From: Pseudomonadota bacterium
GTDB taxonomy: Bacteria; Pseudomonadota; Alphaproteobacteria; Rhizobiales; Xanthobacteraceae
Direction of reading: 5' to 3'
Length of the DNA stretch: 9,425 nt
Assembly: GCA_023433965.1 (NCBI GenBank)
Contig: JAEYTQ010000630.1
Coordinates: forward strand, 1-9,425
Part shown: piece by piece, positions 7,801 to 9,425 of the stretch
Layout: each line of letters starts with the position of its first letter
Position numbering within the stretch: position 1 is the first letter of the stretch
The notes under the pieces: model-generated
What the model was told of the DNA's origin: nothing
Databases searched by the model: none
Seen by the model: only the letters and a program-made list of their open reading frames with translations
Program-made: the position numbers and the translations under genes

Positions 7801-9425
7801 CGAACAGCGGCTTGACGCCGATCTGCGCCGCGGAGGGCGCGACCGGCAGCACGATCTTGCGCTCGACAGCGCGGCCGCCGGTCTCGACCATGCGGACGAA
7901 GATCTGCGCCTCCTGCGGCCGGGTCGAGGCCGGCTGCTTGTCCAACGTCACCGGGAAGGTCGCAACGCCATTGGCGTCGGCCTCCGGCAGGTTCTCGAGC
8001 GGCGTGCGCTCGTTGGAGGTGCTCTCCTCGTCGTCGATGCCGAACTGATAGCCGGCAAAGCCCGGACGTTCGCTCGCGGGCGCGATCAGCATGTCGCCTT
8101 CGAGCTGCAGACCCGAGGCCGGTGCGCCGTAAAGAAAATGACCGTCGACCTTGAGCTCCACTGGAGTGTTAGCTTTGATCACCTTGTCCTTGGCCGACAA
8201 GTCGAATTCGATCCGATCGGGGACGTAGTCTTCGACCATGAAGGTGGTCTCGCCGACCGAAGCGCCCTTCGGATCGGTGAAGGCGCGCGCGCGCCAGGTG
8301 CCGGTCGGGACGGCCGGGTTGAGCGGCACGGCCAGCGTGCGGCCGCCGGCGCCCTGGTCCGCCAGCACCGCGCGGCGATATTCGACGCCGTCGGGCCGCT
8401 CGATCACCAGCGTCATCGGCCCGCCCGTGACGGCATTGCCCTGCCCGTCGCGCAAGAGTGCGGTGAGATAGACCGTTTCGCTGGACCGGTAGACGCCGCG
8501 CTCCGCATAGACGAAGGCATCGGCGCCAGCGGGCACCGCGCGACCGGAGACGCCGCGATCGGACAGATCGAAGGCGGAGGTCTTCAGGCTCAGAAAGGCG
8601 TAGTCGGCCTTCTCCGCCGTGACCGTGAGCATCGCCGGCGACAGACCGCCCTCGCCGCGCGCAAGCCCGGCCTCGAACAGCGCATGGCCGGCGTCATCGG
8701 TCTGGCGGGTGGCCAGGATCTCGTTGTTGCGGGCGATCAGCCGCACCTCGGCCTTGCCGACCGGATCGGTCGACGCCAGCGAATTGACGAAGACGTGGAT
8801 GCCGTCATTTCCCGAGTAAGCGGAGAGGCCGAGATCGGAGACGATGAACCATTGCGTGGCGAGCTGGTAGTCCTCGTCGGAGCCCGGGCCCTTGGCCGCG
8901 GCGGTCATCACGTACACGCCGGGCTGGAGCTCGCCGAGCGCCTGATCCACCGGGAACGCCGTGGTGACGTCCTGATTCAACGTCATCGCGGTCGCTAGCT
9001 CGCCGGACCAGACCTTGACGCCGCGCTCGCCGCCCAGATCCGAGAGCTGGTATTTCGACAGGGTCTTCTGGAAGTCGCTGTCCACCACCGTATTGATCAG
9101 GTTGCGGTCTCCGATCCGGAACACGTTGATGTTGACCGCGGGCGTGTTGACGCTGACCACGGGAATGCCGCGCTGCCCGGTCCTGGGGAGCACATAGGCC
9201 CGGCTGGTGAAGCGCACGAACGGCTTGCGGTCGCGGACATAGACGTTGAACTCGGCGGATTTCGGCAGACCCTCCTTCACGGTCGAGGGCAGGCCGGCGC
9301 GCAGATTGATGTTGTAGCGCTCGCCGTGCTTCAGCCCGTCGACGCAGAGCTGCTTGCCTTCGGCCGACAGCGCCGGCTTGTCCTGCCCAGCGAGCGCCAA
9401 GAATGGCGCGAAATCGGTGCGCTTG
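4847..9425 (-). CDS. Bacterial alpha-2-macroglobulin, thioester type (YfhM/ECAM-like), 5' end outside window
   Basis: A 1525-residue C-terminal portion of a periplasmic protease-trapping protein. The frame is open to the window edge, so the TTG at 9400 is not the start. Family members are about 1650-1750 residues, so roughly 150-200, including the signal peptide or lipobox, are probably missing. Counting from the edge: YNINLRAGLPS near the beginning matches the first macroglobulin domains; YAERGVYRSSETVYL (306-320) marks the MG2-type domain; about 865-925 is the A2M domain, ending in LPRFLLNGD. The thioester domain follows, with PYGCSEQ (Cys1077 and Gln1080). The C-terminal MG10-type domain runs from about 1380, with RDDRFTAAVDR and DMYNPSRYGRTG. 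By family knowledge, protease cleavage in a bait region triggers a conformational change and the thioester links covalently to the protease. The stop is 131 bases before the pbpC ATG; that linkage is conserved in many Gram-negative bacteria. No frameshift or missing key residue is seen. Confidence 0.95.
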   Translation of the reverse strand, partial: KRTDFAPFLALAGQDKPALSAEGKQLCVDGLKHGERYNINLRAGLPSTVKEGLPKSAEFNVYVRDRKPFVRFTSRAYVLPRTGQRGIPVVSVNTPAVNINVFRIGDRNLINTVVDSDFQKTLSKYQLSDLGGERGVKVWSGELATAMTLNQDVTTAFPVDQALGELQPGVYVMTAAAKGPGSDEDYQLATQWFIVSDLGLSAYSGNDGIHVFVNSLASTDPVGKAEVRLIARNNEILATRQTDDAGHALFEAGLARGEGGLSPAMLTVTAEKADYAFLSLKTSAFDLSDRGVSGRAVPAGADAFVYAERGVYRSSETVYLTALLRDGQGNAVTGGPMTLVIERPDGVEYRRAVLADQGAGGRTLAVPLNPAVPTGTWRARAFTDPKGASVGETTFMVEDYVPDRIEFDLSAKDKVIKANTPVELKVDGHFLYGAPASGLQLEGDMLIAPASERPGFAGYQFGIDDEESTSNERTPLENLPEADANGVATFPVTLDKQPASTRPQEAQIFVRMVETGGRAVERKIVLPVAPSAAQIGVKPLFGDKNVAEGDKAEFDVVFVSPEGERLRRDGLRYELLKMESRYQWYRQNNYWEYEPVKSTSRVADGDVVIAADKPSRISLNPQPGRYRLDVRSNDADGPVTSVQFDVGWYSDGSADTPDLLETSIDKPQYSSGDTMTVSVNVRSAGKLTINVVGERLLTTRTIDVKEGTAQVKLPIGKDWGTGAYVVATLRRPLDAAAQRMPGRAIGLKWFGIDKQARTLQVKLTPPALIRPNATLKIPVKLDGLNPGEDAKVVIAAVDVGILNLTNYKPPAPDDYYLGQRRLSAEIRDLYGQLIDGMSGTRGQIKSGGDAGGELQGSPPAQTPLALYSGIVTVAADGTAEASFDVPEFAGTARVMAVAWTATKLGRANTDVVIRDPVVLTTTLPRFLLNGDRGTVNLEIDNVEGPAGDYVINVKTGGPVKMTGNPATTVKLAAKQRNSFALAIDATAAGQATLDVDIKGPDGLALARHYALDVKAATQVLARRSIRTLAKGESLTLTSDMFSDLVPGTGSVSVSASLSTALDAATILKALDRYPYGCSEQITSRAMPLLYVNDLAAGAHLAMDTEVDQRIRDAIERLLARQGSNGSFGLWSAGGDDAWLDAYVTDFLTRAREKGFAVPDVLFKNALDRIRNSVVNADEPEKDGGRELAYGLYVLARNGAAPIGDLRYLADTKLNNLATPIAKSQLAAALALVGDRNRAERVYGAALDSLAPKPALEFGRTDYGSQLRDAAALVSLASEGNAPKATLTQAVSRVETARGLTPYTSTQENAWLVLAARALAKENLSIEVDGQPVKTAVYRSYKADTLSGKPLKITNTGDAPVQAVVSVSGSPVTPEPAASNGFKIERNYFTLDGKPADISKVKQNQRFAVVLKITEAKPEYGHIMVADYLPAGLEIDNPKLVSSGDSGTLDWIEDGEEPENTEFRDDRFTAAVDRASDSKSVFTVAYVVRAVSPGKYVLPQAYVEDMYNPSRYGRTGTGSVEVRAAK
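6185..6196 (-). other. Thioester motif CSEQ of the alpha-2-macroglobulin
   Basis: The codons TGC-TCG-GAG-CAG encode Cys-Ser-Glu-Gln, matching the CxEQ motif in which Cys and Gln form an internal thioester. The surrounding YPYGC-EQ-TS context closely matches E. coli YfhM, which has CLEQ. Its presence puts this protein in the thioester-bearing class rather than the thioester-lacking paralogue class (YfaS/MagD type). Confidence 0.92.
6839..6916 (-). other. Candidate bait-region linker of the alpha-2-macroglobulin
   Basis: A 26-residue stretch just before the A2M domain, running from MSGTRGQIK to SPPAQT. It is rich in Gly, Ser, Pro, Gln and charged residues and has no hydrophobic core pattern. 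It includes tryptic-type sites (Arg, Lys) and small residues suited to elastase-type cleavage. In E. coli the bait region lies in the comparable place between the upstream macroglobulin domains and the A2M domain. The assignment is by position and composition only. Confidence 0.5.

Noticed and set aside
7676..8998. A 440-codon plus-strand open frame
   Set aside because: Same shadow pattern opposite conserved macroglobulin domains; no motif and no plausible ribosome site noticed.
1..9425. CRISPR arrays, tRNA or rRNA genes, insertion sequences, phage genes
   Set aside because: No spaced direct repeats, RNA gene signatures, transposase frames or attachment sites were recognised; nearly the whole window is accounted for by the four genes and the palindrome.

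Overview
The window is high-GC DNA, all coding on the minus strand. It reads like an alphaproteobacterium of the Bradyrhizobium/Rhodopseudomonas group (Nitrobacteraceae). That placement rests on three things: GC-rich codon use, the style of the proteins, and a palindromic repeat between two genes that resembles repeats I recall from Bradyrhizobium-type genomes. The genus is an inference and was not checked by any search.

In transcription order (right to left) there are four genes. (1) A bacterial alpha-2-macroglobulin (4847 to the right edge, 5' end outside the window), with the thioester motif CSEQ. (2) pbpC, penicillin-binding protein 1C (2655..4715), with intact transglycosylase and transpeptidase motifs. 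(3) An ArnT/PMT-type polytopic membrane glycosyltransferase (862..2604). (4) A PAP2-family membrane phosphatase (15..860). Gaps are 131, 50 and 1 bases, so the four could be one transcript. No promoter is visible, and the operon promoter would lie beyond the right edge. Only 14 bases follow the last stop, too few to judge a terminator.

The first two genes form a known partnership. Bacterial alpha-2-macroglobulins are periplasmic protease traps, commonly encoded directly before PBP1C. The proposed logic is that the trap disarms proteases that get through a damaged envelope while PBP1C repairs the peptidoglycan. The last two genes both act on lipid-linked substrates at the membrane. Together they suggest sugar transfer to, and dephosphorylation of, lipid A or a polyprenyl carrier, but their substrates cannot be read from sequence. 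The cluster as a whole looks like an envelope maintenance and modification unit.

The most unusual feature is an 80-base multi-hairpin palindromic repeat filling most of the alpha-2-macroglobulin/pbpC gap (4737..4816). It is open in the pbpC frame, so pbpC could start upstream of it, even at a GTG overlapping the previous stop codon. I see no wholly undescribed system; the gene content fits known families.
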